From contig CAZVZK010000141.1 in the NCBI GenBank assembly GCA_964630925.1, positions 1-27,340 of the forward strand: a stretch of 27,340 nucleotides of DNA. The letters are read 5' to 3'. The first letter of the stretch is position 1. Every line of letters starts with the position of its first letter. The DNA comes from RGDT01 sp964630925 (GTDB taxonomy: Bacteria > Planctomycetota > Planctomycetia > Gemmatales > Gemmataceae). The notes below the pieces were generated by a model. That model was not told the origin of the DNA and searched no databases. It was given only the letters and a program-made list of their open reading frames with translations. A program made the position numbers and the translations under genes. Below, in pieces: positions 1 to 9,200 of the stretch.

Positions 1-62
1 AGCCACTTTGAACGAAGAGGATTTCTCGTGTCACGAAACGTAGCCCTGTAAGGGCGGGGGGG

Positions 63-689
63 GTGAGGTGTGTGGGCGGCATCGACTTCGGCTGGCGCAA
101 CCCGTTCGCCGCCCTCTGGGGCGCCCTCGACCGAGACGACGTCCTCTGGATCACCGACGAGCGGTACCTCCGCGAGACGCCGCTGCACGAGCACGCCAAG
201 GCGCTCAAGGCCCGCCCCGGCGTCACCTGGTACGCCGACCCCGCCGGCGCCACCGAGATCGCCGAGCTGCGTGCCGCCGGCCTCAAGGTCCTCCGCGCCG
301 ACAACGACATCCGCCACGGCATCGCCGCCGTGACGGCCCGCATCCGCACGAAGCGCCTCCGTGTCAACCTCACCTCCTGCCCCAACCTCATCGCCGAGGC
401 CAAGCTCTACCGTTACCCCAGCCCCCAGGAGCGCGCCCATTCCGGCGAGAACCCCATCGACGACAACAACCACGCCCTCGCCGCCCTCCGCTACCTTATC
501 AGCAAGGTCGATCACCGCTTCATCGCCCGCCTCCGCCGCAGCTCGAAGATCGACGGCGCCCCCGTCGAGGACGCACCCACGCCGTCCCCCGCCGAGGCCC
601 AGGCCCAGGGGGAGCGCTGGCGCGAGACGCAGCGCGGCGTCTTCGGCATGGACATCTGGGACGACGACAGCCTCTGGACCGGCGTCTAA
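63..689 (+). pseudogene. Phage terminase large subunit, C-terminal nuclease fragment
   Basis: The reading frame gives 208 residues from a GTG at 63. It resembles only the RNase H-like nuclease half of a large terminase, the enzyme that cuts concatemeric phage DNA during packaging. Visible features are GGIDFGWRNPFAA near the start (acidic Asp8), WYADP (Asp59) and a late DDNNHALAALRYLI segment (Asp133, Asp134, His137), an arrangement typical of the three acidic clusters of this nuclease. The N-terminal ATPase with Walker A and B motifs is missing. The frame is open only back to a stop at 9-11, so the missing part is not just outside the window in this frame. I infer a decayed prophage gene. A free-standing nuclease-only protein is possible but less likely, because the portal fragment downstream is also broken. 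Confidence 0.72.
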
Positions 690-752
690 CCTGTCCGCAT
701 GCCGTGCCTGAGGGCAATACGCCTTCTGCCAGGGAGACAGGCCATCCACCGC

Positions 753-1199
753 TCACTTCTGTCTCGCCCTCTCAACTCGGACCAGGCTGCTATGCCTCAG
801 TTGAACGATGAGAATTTTCGCAGTCGGGTGCTTCCCGATACAGATCCCTCTGATTATGGCCTTGTCTTCCGGCAGGATGCCCTGAAACTCAGCCAGGTTC
901 CGCTCCGGCACGAAGCAGTTCACGGAGAGCTCGGGCAGCAGCATGACGTGCAGGGAGTCCTTGCGTCCGTAGTTGTCCACCCCCATGACCTCGCCCGAGA
1001 CCTCCAGGAATCGATCCTTGAACCGCTTGTCGGCGGCCGCAGGATCCTTGCGGTAGGCCTCGGTTAACTCTTCGGCCGTGACAGCAATCGCCTCCTCGCC
1101 TACCGCCGGTTGACGAGGCTCCCCGGAGAACTGCGCCAACAGCAAGTAGGAGGCCCCGACAACGAGGACAATCGCCATGAGGATTAGGAGCGGCCGCAT
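753..1199 (-). CDS. Membrane-anchored OB-fold (tRNA_anti-like) protein
   Basis: The gene encodes 148 residues from the ATG at 1199. That start has GAGGTG a few bases upstream and gives an N-terminal hydrophobic segment (LLILMAIVLVVGASYLLLA) suited to a signal anchor. An in-frame ATG at 1214 would lack this spacing. The soluble part (AVTAEELTEAYRKDPAAADK, then FLEVSGEV, then PEDKAIIRGICIG) matches the general pattern of the tRNA_anti-like OB-fold family, small exported proteins of unknown function found widely in bacteria. The gene lies in reverse orientation between the terminase and portal fragments, so it probably entered with or into the old prophage. Base composition drops towards its 3' end (31 G/C in the 60 bases 781-840), below the neighbouring genes. 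Its ligand is unknown. Confidence 0.7.
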   Translation of the reverse strand: MRPLLILMAIVLVVGASYLLLAQFSGEPRQPAVGEEAIAVTAEELTEAYRKDPAAADKRFKDRFLEVSGEVMGVDNYGRKDSLHVMLLPELSVNCFVPERNLAEFQGILPEDKAIIRGICIGKHPTAKILIVQLRHSSLVRVERARQK

Positions 1200-1294
1200 C
1201 GGGCACCTCGGCATGGGATGGACTCGACCTCTCCCGTTCAAGCTATCCGCCACGCCCCTCCCCGCCCACGCCCGCCGCCCGCCATGATGCCCAC

Positions 1295-1576
1295 ATGGGC
1301 ATCCTCTCCTGGCTCACCTCCCTGTTCACCCGCTCCGCCCCGCCGGCCCCCCGGCCCGGCGGCGGCGACTTCATCGACGCCCACCGCCGCCAGCGCGAGC
1401 CGTCCCCGCGGGACCTCCTCGCCGAGCTGAAGCACACGGCCTGGGCCTGCGCCTCCATCAACGCCTCCGTCTGCGCCAGCCACCCGCCGCGCCTCTACGT
1501 CAGCACCTCCCCCGGCCAGGCCGCCCCGCGCTGCTCCACCCGCCCCCAGTCAACACCGTCAGCACTCGGGGGTTGA
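1295..1576 (+). pseudogene. Phage portal protein, N-terminal fragment
   Basis: The frame runs 93 residues from the ATG at 1295. GDFIDAHRRQREPSPRDLL and then LKHTAWACASINASVCAS with PPRLYV resemble the N-terminus of HK97-type portal proteins, where the segment around WACASINA is a common early landmark. Portals are normally several hundred residues, so most of the protein is missing. Similarity appears to end near residue 80, and the last residues before the stop look random. With the terminase fragment upstream it keeps the usual phage order terminase then portal, which supports a degraded head-gene module. An 8-bp inverted repeat (1286-1293 and 1296-1303) overlaps the start codon. Confidence 0.65.
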
Positions 1577-1903
1577 CGAGCCTGGCCCCTGTTTCCGGCC
1601 CCTCTCCTCAACCCATCCTGTACGTCCCCCAGGCCGGAAACAGGGGCTGGCAGACAACCCCCACGTTGCAACCACCAACCCATCGGCCGTCGGCTGTTGG
1701 AGCCGCTTCGGAGGCTGCTGGCTGTTGCCCCGGCCGAGGCTTTGCGAGTCCGGGGGCTACGTCACCACCGCTGGCGGGTTCGCGCTCGCATGCACACCCA
1801 CGCGCCTCACATCCACCGCCCCCTTCTGTATCAGCCCCGCCCCCGCCCCTTGCCACCCCCACCCCCCCGACGTATCTGCAACCTCTGACCGGAGGCGCCA
1901 AGT
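1577..1903. other. Noncoding gap with an inverted repeat
   Basis: No credible gene is seen in these 327 bases. The stretch follows the broken portal frame and precedes the ABC cluster. It contains a perfect 16-bp inverted repeat near its start (listed separately) and becomes strongly C-rich on the plus strand between about 1820 and 1880. GGAGG at about 1891 is the ribosome binding site of the ABC ATPase gene. I could not identify a convincing promoter, although the cluster downstream presumably needs one here. Confidence 0.6.
1585..1647. repeat. 16-bp perfect inverted repeat
   Basis: Left arm GCCCCTGTTTCCGGCC at 1585-1600 is exactly reverse-complementary to 1632-1647, with a 31-nt spacer. 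No T tract follows, so it is not a standard intrinsic terminator. It starts within about 10 bases of the stop of the truncated portal frame and may mark the breakpoint of the phage remnant. Confidence 0.85.
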
Positions 1904-2620
1904 ATGATCAGCGTCCGCAACCTCACCAAGTACTACGGGGCCTACGCCGCCGTCCGCGACGTGTCCTTCGAGCTCCCCCGCAACAAGGTCGACGGCTTCC
2001 TCGGCCACAACGGCGCCGGCAAGTCCACCACCATGCGCATCCTCGCCGGCTACCTCGCCGCCACCTCCGGCGCCGCCTCCGTGGACGGCGTCGACGTCTT
2101 CTGGAGCCCCGTCGAGGCACGCCGACGCATCGGCTACATGCCCGAGTCGTCCCCCCTCTACCCCGACATGCGCGTCGACGAGTACCTCTTCTACCGCGCC
2201 GGCATCAAGGGCCTCCACGGACGCCGCGCCTCCCAGGCCGTCCGAACCTGCGGCGACCGCTGCTGGCTCTCCGGCGTCCGCACCCAGCTCATCGGCACAC
2301 TCTCCAAGGGCTTCCGCCAGCGCGTCGGCCTCGCCGACGCCCTGCTGTCCGACCCCCCCGTCCTCATCCTCGACGAGCCCACCGCCGGCCTCGACCCCAC
2401 CCAGATCCGCGAGACGCGCCAGCTCATCCGCGACCTCGGACGACAGCACACCGTCCTCCTCTCCACCCACATCCTCTCCGAGGTCGAGGCCGCCTGCGAC
2501 CGCGCCATCATCATCAACCGCGGCCAGGTCGCCGCCGCCGGCACCCTCGCCGAGCTGCGCCCCAACGACATGACGCTCGAAGAGTTCTTCGTCCGCCTCG
2601 TCGAACAGGACGCCGCCTGA
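1904..2620 (+). CDS. ABC transporter ATP-binding protein, GldA-like
   Basis: This 238-residue nucleotide-binding subunit powers the membrane complex encoded downstream. Walker A is GHNGAGKST at residues 34-42. The Q-loop region reads GYMPE, with Glu in place of Gln as is common in this subgroup. The signature is LSKGFRQRVGLADAL, Walker B is VLILDEPTAGLDP, and the switch histidine is in LLSTH. The domain is complete and of usual length. The segment just before the signature (around VRTCGDRCWLSGVR) fits the family less well but causes no frame break. The ATG at 1904 has GGAGG about 8 bases upstream. It is the first gene of a co-directional cluster with a permease, a GldG-like protein and a DUF4340 protein, the arrangement of Gld-type ABC exporters. 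The substrate is unknown; in Bacteroidota GldA/F/G is linked to gliding, which is not shown here. Confidence 0.9.
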   Translation: MISVRNLTKYYGAYAAVRDVSFELPRNKVDGFLGHNGAGKSTTMRILAGYLAATSGAASVDGVDVFWSPVEARRRIGYMPESSPLYPDMRVDEYLFYRAGIKGLHGRRASQAVRTCGDRCWLSGVRTQLIGTLSKGFRQRVGLADALLSDPPVLILDEPTAGLDPTQIRETRQLIRDLGRQHTVLLSTHILSEVEAACDRAIIINRGQVAAAGTLAELRPNDMTLEEFFVRLVEQDAA

Positions 2621-2636
2621 AGGAGCCGCCCCAGAC

Positions 2637-3689
2637 ATGAACACCACCCTCTCCATCATCCTCGCCGCCGCCGTCACCGTCGCGGCCGCCGCCGCCCTCT
2701 TCGCCTCCATGGGCCTGTTCCAGGCACGCAGCCTCGTCCGCCGCGAGCTGTCCGCCTACTTCATCTCCCCCATCGCCTACGTCGTCCTCGTCGTCTTCCT
2801 CGCCGTCACCGGCTTCCTCTTCTCCCAGACCTTCGCCCTCCTCACCGCCAGCGGCCCACGCGGCACCGAATTCCCCTGGCGAACCATGTTCGCCGACGAG
2901 CGATTCTGGCTCGTCTTCCTCGTCATCCCGCCCCTCCTCACCATGCGCCTCTTCGCCGAGGAACGCGCCAGCGGCACCCTCGAGCCCCTCATGACCGCCC
3001 CCCTCACCGACGGCCAGATCGTCCTCGGCAAGTACGCCGCCTGCCTCGCCTTCTACGTCATCATGTGGCTCCCCACCCTCCTCTACGTCCCCGCACTCCA
3101 GGGCGCCGACCTCGACACCGCCCTCAGGAGGCCCGACGCCGCCGCCTTCACCCCGCTCTCCATCGGCTTCCTCGGCGGCATCGGCGCCGCCCTCCTCGGC
3201 CTGATCCTCCTCCTGCCGCGCCTCGACACCCTCTGGCGGGTCGTCTCGCTGCTGCTGATCGTGGGCGGCGTGACCGCCGCCGTCTGGGCCGGCATGTGGC
3301 ACTTCGTCCGCGACGACGCCAGGCTCGTCACCATCCCCGTCCTCATCGACCCCTACCCTGCCCTCGCCACCTACCTCGGCCTCTTCCTCGCCGGCGCCAT
3401 GTTCCTCGCCCTCGGCCTGTTCGTCAGCAGCCTCGTCCGTGACCAGCTCGTCGCCGCCATCCTCGCCGTCGCCCTCGGCCTGCCCTTCATCCTCGCCGGC
3501 TTCGTCAAGCCCGACTCGATGGACGGCCTCACCGGACAGCTCGTCTACTTCTTCAGCGTCCCCATGCACTTCGACCGCGCCTTCACACGCGGCGTCATCG
3601 ACTCCCGCCCCGTCGTCCTGTACGCCTCGACTGCCCTGTTCTGCCTCTTCCTCACCGTCCGCAGCCTGGAGAGCCGACGATGGCAGTGA
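2637..3689 (+). CDS. ABC transporter permease, GldF/ABC-2 type
   Basis: This 350-residue integral membrane protein is the likely channel partner of the preceding ATPase. About eight or nine hydrophobic segments are visible, including residues 7-26, about 42-62 (YFISPIAYVVLVVFLAVTG), a FLVIPPLLTMRLFAEERASG region and YVIMWLPTLLYVPAL. The motif RLFAEERASGTLEPLMTAPL followed by VLGKY is characteristic of ABC-2 type permeases. The protein is longer than a typical GldF because of extra membrane segments around residues 175-260. AAGGAG lies about 10 bases upstream of the ATG at 2637. The stop overlaps the start of the next gene by 10 bases, suggesting translational coupling. Substrate unknown. Confidence 0.88.
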   Translation: MNTTLSIILAAAVTVAAAAALFASMGLFQARSLVRRELSAYFISPIAYVVLVVFLAVTGFLFSQTFALLTASGPRGTEFPWRTMFADERFWLVFLVIPPLLTMRLFAEERASGTLEPLMTAPLTDGQIVLGKYAACLAFYVIMWLPTLLYVPALQGADLDTALRRPDAAAFTPLSIGFLGGIGAALLGLILLLPRLDTLWRVVSLLLIVGGVTAAVWAGMWHFVRDDARLVTIPVLIDPYPALATYLGLFLAGAMFLALGLFVSSLVRDQLVAAILAVALGLPFILAGFVKPDSMDGLTGQLVYFFSVPMHFDRAFTRGVIDSRPVVLYASTALFCLFLTVRSLESRRWQ

Positions 3690-6202
3690 ACGACCCCCGC
3701 CTCCCCGTCGTGTGGCCGCGCCTCCACTTCGCCCTCCGCGTCCTGGGCCTGTGCGGCCTGCTCGCCGGCCTCGGCATCCTCGCCAGCGAGCTGCCGAAGA
3801 ACCTGGACGCCGTCAGGGCCATCGTCACCCGCCCGCCCGATCAGGCCTGGCCCCTGTACGTCTGCGGCGGGCTGGTCGCCCTCGCCCTCCTCGCCGAGCT
3901 GGCCTCCCTCCTCGGCGCCGCCGCCGCCATGCGCCGCACCGCCACGGGCCTCTCCGGCTCCCTGCAGCTCGCCATCGCCACACTCCTGTTCGTCGGCCTC
4001 AACGTCTGGTCGTTCAACCACCCCTGGCGCTGCGACTGGACCCGCCAGAAGCTGTTCACCCTGCCCCAGGACCTCCGCGACCAGCTCGCCAAACTCGACC
4101 AGAACACCGAGACGACGGTCCTCGTCTGGCGCTGGAGGACCGGCGCCGCCGACACCCGCGAGGTCGCCGACATCCCCGACGGCCTGCCCCAGTCCGAGCT
4201 GCTCCTGAAACTCCAGGAGCGCGTCCGCGGCGTGGCCCGCCAACGCTACGACATCGCCGCCGAACGCAAGGTCATCGAGAAGGTCAAGGACCTCGCCGAG
4301 CTGCTCCGCGACACGGCGGGCGTCCGCCTCCGCGTCGAGGTCCTCGACATCGACGACGAGGACATCGAGGCCCGCCTCGAGGCGCTCGTCACGACGGCCC
4401 CCGCCGCCGCCCGCGCCCTCGTCAAGGCCAAGGAGAACACCATCTTCGTCACCTCGCGGGACCGCGTCCGCCAGATGAGCTTCGACGAGCTGTACCTCCT
4501 CGACCGCGTCCGGTCCCACGACACCAAGAACCTCGTCCTCCTCGGCCAGGGCTCCGACGGCCGCGGCATCCACCCCTTCGTCCGCTGCATCCTCGACCTC
4601 GAACAGAAACGCCCCCGCGTCGGCGTCCTCGTCGTCCACGAGCTGCTCACCACCGGCGGCACCGACGACACCTTCTCCCTCGCCGGCCTCAAGAAGGCCC
4701 TCAGCTCCCACGGCTTCGACACCCAGGACATCGTCCTCAAACGCGGCTGGGACAGCCGCCGCCTCGAGCCCGCCGCCGACACGTTCGAGGAGAGCAAGCT
4801 CGAGCGCCTGGAGGCCGAGCTGCAGAGCGTCGAGGAGGACATCAAGGACAACCGCGAGGAGCTGGAGGCCTACCGCAAGATGCTCGCCGACCTCCGCCCC
4901 AGGCCCGGCGAGGACGAGGCCGGCCGCCTCAAGGAGCTGTCGGCCAAGTACGGCGGCCTCGTCTTCGGCGGCAGGGTGACCGCCGACGCCCGCGCCGCCC
5001 TCATCAAGCACTTCGAACGCAACACCGACCTCACCGAGAAGGAGATGGCCGACCAGGTCAAGGAGCGCTCCCGCCTCCTCGCTGAGCAGGCCAAACTCGA
5101 CCTCGACGGCGCCTTCGAGGCCCGCCGCCTCACCGACGTGAAGGCCAAACTCACCTACGCCGCCGCCGACTGCGACATGCTCCTCATCCCACGCCTCACC
5201 CGGCAGTCGGGCACCGGCGGCCTCATCCAGCCCCGCCTCCACTCCATGAGCCCCGAGCAGGCCGACGTCGTCAAGGGCTTCCTCAAGGCCGGCAAGCCCG
5301 TGCTGGCCTGCCTCGGCCCCATCACCGAGCCGCCCGGCACGCGCCTGCCGCCGGAGTTCGGCCCCGGCGGCCCGGACCCCCTGGAGAAGGTGCTCTCCGA
5401 CCTGGGCTTCCGCCTCGGCAAGACGACCGTCCTCTTCCCCAGCGACACCAAGGCCTTCGCCGAGCGCCGCACGGACATCCTCCGCCAGGAGACCCCCGTC
5501 GAGACCCCGCCGCTGGACTTCTCCGAGAAGGGCCTGGACGCCGACGAGGACCCGCGCGTCGGCGCACGCAAGGGCGACGAGCACCCCCTGCGCCGCGGCC
5601 TCCGCGTCCTGGCCAACAGCGCCGGCGGCGGCCTGGACCTCCGCCTCCGCTTCGCCCGCCCCGTGTACTTCGAGCCGCGCGAGAACCTCACCGAGGGCAC
5701 CTTCCTCCTGACGGCCACCGGCTGGAACGAGGACCGCCCCTTCCCCTCGCGTGACTGGAGGCCGCGCTACACCCCGCCCAAGCCCGACGACCCCGGCCGC
5801 TACTCCCTCGAGGCGCGGCGCCGCGGGGCGTTCTCCGTCGCCGCCGCCGCGCAGGTCACCATCCCCGAATCCTGGCTCGAGGAACGCAAGGACGCCAAGG
5901 GGGTGACGATCGGCAAGGAGAAGGCCGCCCAGGTGCGGGCGGCGGTGATCGGCCAGGGCGACACCTTCAACGGCATGACGCTCTCCCCGGCACGCGAGCG
6001 TCTGCTCCTCCAGACCGCCAACTGGCTCCTGGCGCGGGACGACTACCTGCCAACGGAGAAGCACCCGCACGCCTACCCGCGCCTGCCTTACCGCCCCGAC
6101 GAGCCGATCTACGCCTACTACGTCTGGGGCGCGAGGGCGGCCCTGCCGCTGCTGTTCGCGTTCCTCGGCATCGTCGTCCTGCTGTACCGCCGCCTGCGGT
6201 GA
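3680..6202 (+). CDS. GldG-like ABC transporter auxiliary protein
   Basis: This 840-residue protein resembles the GldG family (ABC_transp_aux type), whose members accompany ABC-2 permeases and carry a large extracytoplasmic domain held by membrane segments at both ends. Three N-terminal hydrophobic stretches are visible (about residues 15-40, 55-85 and 93-112), and one lies at the extreme C-terminus (LPLLFAFLGIVVLLYRRLR). The middle holds the expected soluble domain with DMLLIPRLT and KPVLACLGP segments. A Glu/Lys-rich stretch near residues 369-410 (SKLERLEAELQSVEEDIKDN) should form a coiled coil. The start overlaps the permease gene. Such proteins probably organise or gate the exporter, but the role is inferred from context. 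Confidence 0.85.
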   Translation: MAVNDPRLPVVWPRLHFALRVLGLCGLLAGLGILASELPKNLDAVRAIVTRPPDQAWPLYVCGGLVALALLAELASLLGAAAAMRRTATGLSGSLQLAIATLLFVGLNVWSFNHPWRCDWTRQKLFTLPQDLRDQLAKLDQNTETTVLVWRWRTGAADTREVADIPDGLPQSELLLKLQERVRGVARQRYDIAAERKVIEKVKDLAELLRDTAGVRLRVEVLDIDDEDIEARLEALVTTAPAAARALVKAKENTIFVTSRDRVRQMSFDELYLLDRVRSHDTKNLVLLGQGSDGRGIHPFVRCILDLEQKRPRVGVLVVHELLTTGGTDDTFSLAGLKKALSSHGFDTQDIVLKRGWDSRRLEPAADTFEESKLERLEAELQSVEEDIKDNREELEAYRKMLADLRPRPGEDEAGRLKELSAKYGGLVFGGRVTADARAALIKHFERNTDLTEKEMADQVKERSRLLAEQAKLDLDGAFEARRLTDVKAKLTYAAADCDMLLIPRLTRQSGTGGLIQPRLHSMSPEQADVVKGFLKAGKPVLACLGPITEPPGTRLPPEFGPGGPDPLEKVLSDLGFRLGKTTVLFPSDTKAFAERRTDILRQETPVETPPLDFSEKGLDADEDPRVGARKGDEHPLRRGLRVLANSAGGGLDLRLRFARPVYFEPRENLTEGTFLLTATGWNEDRPFPSRDWRPRYTPPKPDDPGRYSLEARRRGAFSVAAAAQVTIPESWLEERKDAKGVTIGKEKAAQVRAAVIGQGDTFNGMTLSPARERLLLQTANWLLARDDYLPTEKHPHAYPRLPYRPDEPIYAYYVWGARAALPLLFAFLGIVVLLYRRLR

Positions 6203-6220
6203 GTGTGGGCCACCTCCTTG

Positions 6221-6249
6221 ATGGGCCGCATGGGCCACATGCGGCCCAT
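6221..6249. repeat. 11-bp perfect inverted repeat between operon genes
   Basis: ATGGGCCGCAT at 6221-6231 pairs exactly with 6239-6249, leaving a 7-nt loop. It lies in the 82-base gap between the GldG-like gene and the DUF4340 gene. Without a following T tract it is more likely an RNA-stability or attenuation hairpin than a full terminator. Confidence 0.7.
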
Positions 6250-6284
6250 TCCGGGTTGAGACGCCAGATCCACGGAGCGATCCG

Positions 6285-9200
6285 ATGAACATCAAGACCA
6301 CGCTCGGCCTGATCGCCCTCGCCGCCTGCGCCGTCGCCGCGGCCCTCGTCACCGGCGACCTCGTCGACCCCTTCGGCTACGTCAAGCCGCCCGTCAAGCC
6401 CGACGCCGCCGCCCAGACGAGCCTCGCGCTACCCGCGGCCTCCTCGCTCACCGCCGTCACCATCGACCGCAAGGGCGAGAAGGCCGAGCTGACGAAGGGC
6501 AAGGACGGCGTCTGGCGCATGCCCGGCAACTGGCCCACCAAGCCCGCCGCCGTCCGCCAGCTCCTCGACGCCCTCGGCGGCCTCTCCTCCCGCTTCGCCC
6601 CCCAGCGCCCCGAGAGGTGGTCCGACTTCGGCCTCGACTCCCCCGCCGTCAAGGTCACCCTCACCCCCGCCGACGGCAAGCCCGTCGTCCTCGACCTCGC
6701 CGAGGCCCCCGCCGACCTCACCCGCTTCGACCGCCCCACCTACCTCCGCATCGACACCGGCAACGAGATGTGGCAGCTCGCCCCCGGCCTCGTCGCCCTC
6801 CTCTCCCGCCCCGCCGACTACTACCTCCAACGCCGCATCTTCCCCTCCACCCGCGAGCTGAAGGAGGAAGGCGCCGTCTCCCGCGTGTCCCGCCTCGACG
6901 CCAAGGCCCTCACGGTGGAGGAGAAGGGCGAGGTCCGCTTCGCCATCCGCAAGACGCCCTCCGGCTGGGAGCTGAGCTACCCCATCCGCGACGCCCTCGA
7001 CCCCGCCGCACGCGACCGCCTCCTGGAGGCCGCCGCCGACCTGTGGGCCGAGAAGTTCGTCGACGCCCCCAAGGACTTCCTCCCCGAACGCACCATCACC
7101 GCCCGCGGCGGCGACGGCCAGCCCGTCATCCTCGACATCGGCCCCGACCTCCCCGGCTCCGGCCGCCCCCCCATCCCCCCCCTGCCCGGCATGCCCCCCG
7201 AGGAGAAGGAGAAGAAACGCGCCGTCGCCCGCCTCCGCGGCTTCAGCCGCTTCTTCGAGATCGACTCCACCGGCCTCGCCTCCCTGTCGCCCGACGTGCA
7301 GAGCCTGCGCGAGGGCCAGCTCGCCCGCTTCAAGTCCGACGATGCCCGCGAGCTGACCATCCTCACGTCCAAGGGCAAGATCGTCCTCCGCAATGACCCC
7401 AAGCCCAAGGCCGCACCCGACGACCCCGCCCCGCCCGCCGACTGGAAGATCGTCGAGCCGATCAAGGCCCCCGCCGACTCCCCCGCCGTGGACCGCGTCG
7501 TCTCCGCCCTGTCCTCCCTCAACGCCGTGGACCGCGACGCCGGCCAGAAGGCCGAATTCGGCGCCGCCGTGGCGATGCTCGGCGTTGATCCGATCACCGC
7601 CGCCTGGCTCCTCGGCGCCGACCGCGCCGCCGCCGTCACCGGCACCGCCTCCCCCGGCGCCACCCTGACGGTCAAGGTCACCGAGGGCCCCGACAAGCAG
7701 AAGAAGGACCGCACCATCACCGTCCGCCTCGGACGCCACGACCCCGACGCGAAGAAGCTCTTCGCCACCAGCGGCGACTGGCCGCGCGTCAACGAGATCG
7801 GCGACGAGCTGGCCGGCCTCGTCCTCAACAAGGGCGCCATCGACTTCCGCGGCAAGAAGCTCCTCGACGGCCACTCGTCCGACCTCAAGTCCGTGAAGGT
7901 GGAGCGCCTCGACCTGTCGCCGCTCGTCGGCGTCGGGTCAGGCCCCCTCGCCGCCGCCGCCCTCGCCGCCATCAACCAGACCGGCTCGCTGACGCTGGAG
8001 CGCAACCCCTCCGGCGACTGGGCGCTGACCGCCCCGGTGAAGGCCCCGGCGGACCAGATCCGCGCCGCCGACCTCGCGTCGAAGCTCGCCGGCCTGGAGC
8101 TGCTCGCCTGGGTCGCCGACAGGGCCGAGCCGGGCGCCTTCGGCTTCGCCACGCCGGCCATCAAGGCCACCTTCGCCTACGACGGCAACAAGCAGCCGGC
8201 ACGCACCCTGATCGTCGGCGCCCCGCGCCCCGAGGGCGGCTACTACGCGAAGATCGAGGACGCCCCCGAGGTCTTCGCCCTCTCCAAGGAGACGGCCGAC
8301 GTCCTCGGCCGCGGCAGCCTCGCCTACCGGCCCACCGAGCTGTGGGCCCTCGCCATCGGCGACGAGCCGGTGGAGTTCACCATCCGCCGCGCCGGCCAGC
8401 CCGACTTCAAGGTCGTCCGCAAGGGCGAGGGCTGGGAGGTCGCCGGAGCCTTCACCGTCGCCGCCCCCAAGGAGGTCGCCGACGCCCTCGTGTCGGCCCT
8501 GCGTTCGCCCCGCGCCGAGAGCTACCTCGCCCACGAGGCCGCCGCCGACGCCTTCGGCCTCGACAAGCCGCGCATCGTCGTCACCGTCAAGACGAAGATG
8601 GCCAAGGAGCATTCGCTGTCGCTGGGGGAGGGCAAGGCGGCCCGCCTCGGCAAGGGGCCCGCCGTCTTCACCGTCGCCGACGAGGTCGTCAAGGCCGCCG
8701 ACCAGAGCGCCCTCGACTTCCTCGACAAGGCCCTCTTCAAGTTCGACCCCGCCGCCGTCACCTCCATCGTCCGCACGGCGGGCGCCGAGACGTTCGAGGC
8801 GGCCAAGAAGGACGACGCCTGGGAGATCACGAAGCCGTCGGCCCAGCCGGGCGACGACCAGAAGTTGCCCGCCCTCTTCCGCCAGATCGCCGGCCTCCGC
8901 GCCGAGAAGTTCGTCGCGTATGCGCCCACGGACCTCAAGCCCTTCGGCCTCGACACCCCCTCCGCCACCGTCACCATCAAGCCGGGCGACGTGGTGTTGA
9001 ACATCGGCAGTGAGCTGCCCGGCGGGGCGCGGCACGCCCAGGTGAAGGGGTCGCCGGCGGTGGCCGTCCTCGCCGCCGCCGACGTGAAGCGTCTGCTCGC
9101 CAACCCGCTCTCGTTCCGCGACCACATGCTGGCCCGCCTGCCCGACGCCGACGAGGCGTCCCTGACCGCCGGCGAGCGCAAGGCCACGTTCGCCAAGCCA

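Noticed and set aside
2200..2300. Possible frameshift in the ABC ATPase before the signature motif
   Set aside because: The local sequence fits the family poorly, but Walker A, signature and Walker B are all in one frame with normal spacing, so divergence is more likely.
3545..6352. Long open frame on the minus strand opposite the GldG-like gene
   Set aside because: Composition is Gly/Ala/Glu/Val-rich without motifs, as expected from the reverse complement of a GC-rich gene; the plus-strand protein has recognisable domains and membrane segments.
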